Notes under the pieces: generated by a model
The model's input: only the letters and a program-made list of their open reading frames with translations
Database searches by the model: none
Told to the model about the DNA's origin: nothing
Shown here: piece after piece, positions 44,152 through 44,507 of the stretch
Layout of the letters: the number at the start of each line of letters is the position of its first letter
Position numbering within the stretch: the stretch's first letter is position 1
Position numbers and translations under genes: made by a program
Source of the DNA: Ferruginibacter sp.
Lineage (GTDB): Bacteria > Bacteroidota > Bacteroidia > Chitinophagales > Chitinophagaceae
Assembly: GCA_025359625.1 (NCBI GenBank)
Contig: JANYFT010000259.1
Coordinates: 1 to 44,507 of the forward strand
Direction: 5' to 3'
Length of the DNA stretch: 44,507 bases

Positions 44152-44484
44152 ATGAAATTATATACATCAACAATAGCCGCAACGATTGGTAAATACTTTA
44201 TCTTTTGCTGCCTTGCAATTTTTAGTTTGCCATCAGCTTTGTTTGCCCAGGAAGCTGCCAAAGAAGAAGATTTTTTTAAGATCAATAAAGTGCGTTCACC
44301 CGAAGGCACTTTGCTGGAGGTGGGTGGCCTTTGCACCTTACCAAACGGAGACCTTGCGGTAACCACCCGGAGAGGTGATATTTTTATACATTCTTGTCCG
44401 GTAAAAATATGCAATAAAATAGCTGTACCCTTTACAGGACAAGAGTTTTATCGAAAAAAAAAGGTGTACAAAAAATGGAGGTAG
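44152..44484 (+). CDS. Truncated start of a secreted propeller/dehydrogenase-like protein, frame broken near the window end
   Basis: 110 codons. A signal peptide (about 1-33, ending LFA-Q) and the family-like opening EEDFFKINKVRSPEGTLLEVGGLCTLPNGDLAVTTRRGD place it with secreted sorbosone/PQQ-dependent-dehydrogenase-like beta-propeller proteins, which usually exceed 400 residues. After about residue 82 the sequence no longer resembles that family, and it stops at 44484, 23 nt before the window ends. The tail is full of A-runs. A frameshift, assembly error at a contig edge or real truncation could explain this. It follows the DUF1080 gene by 18 nt and is presumably its operon partner. Confidence 0.6.
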   Translation: MKLYTSTIAATIGKYFIFCCLAIFSLPSALFAQEAAKEEDFFKINKVRSPEGTLLEVGGLCTLPNGDLAVTTRRGDIFIHSCPVKICNKIAVPFTGQEFYRKKKVYKKWR

Positions 44485-44507
44485 CTTGCATAGGTTATTT
44501 TATGGGC

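Noticed and set aside
1-44507. Search by eye for CRISPR arrays, tRNA genes, IS elements and attachment sites
   Set aside because: No regularly spaced repeats, no T-loop/anticodon-like cloverleaf, no transposase frame and no terminal inverted repeats around a gene were found.

Overview
The window reads as an ordinary, densely coded chromosomal stretch of a member of the Bacteroidota, most likely a Chitinophagaceae-type organism. This rests on: AT-rich sequence; -7 elements of the Bacteroidota form TAnnTTTG upstream of several genes, in three cases (the tonB-like gene, grpE, rlmI) with a TTG -33 element about 19-22 bp away; no obvious Shine-Dalgarno reliance; a SusC/SusD pair; type IX secretion (T9SS) cargo with type A and type B C-terminal signals and a PorP/SprF-like protein; and family-level resemblance of nearly all products. 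I see no tRNA, rRNA, CRISPR array, IS element or prophage.

Layout. 1-2591: tail-end terminator, a TSUP permease, an SDR reductase and a TonB-like periplasmic protein. 2735-6751: folC; a small toxin-antitoxin-like pair whose PIN toxin is interrupted by one TAG codon; then on the minus strand a Nudix hydrolase, a YfiT/DinB-family protein and a secreted FKBP isomerase. 6880-9715: orphan ABC ATPase, GNAT acetyltransferase, and aspartate kinase on the plus strand. 9767-15842: an L,D-transpeptidase-like protein and a susD/susC pair without neighbouring glycoside hydrolases. 16032-18620: hppD (tyrosine catabolism) and purK. 18759-21906: an oxidative-stress cluster of catalase, a divergent OxyR with both redox cysteines at the Escherichia coli positions and an ATAG-N7-CTAT operator between them, and a PrxQ/AhpE-like peroxiredoxin. 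21963-27531: a very small T9SS type A protein, an RlmI-family rRNA methyltransferase, grpE-dnaJ, and a secreted VWA protein. 27603-32934: hpt, a glucosaminidase with LysM repeats, an O-methyltransferase, a sodium:solute symporter, a LOG-family protein and a small outer-membrane barrel. 33190-41955: porP/sprF-like gene with its giant PKD/CHU_C cargo, recG, a DEAD-box RNA helicase and an unknown protein. 42298-44507: a secreted DUF1080/PA14-like protein followed by the start of a propeller-like secreted protein whose reading frame fails close to the window end.

The genes mostly act as independent housekeeping and envelope units. The tightest functional groups are oxyR/catalase/peroxiredoxin, grpE/dnaJ, susC/susD, and the T9SS cargo/PorP pair. 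I did not find a convincing wholly new multigene system. The items most worth checking are the nonsense-interrupted PIN toxin, a 68-nt rod-like hairpin at 5353-5420, the nearly cargo-free T9SS protein, promoter elements that touch or overlap start codons, and the frame-broken gene at the right edge. Several start codons are moved inward from the longest ORF; the reasons are given in each entry.
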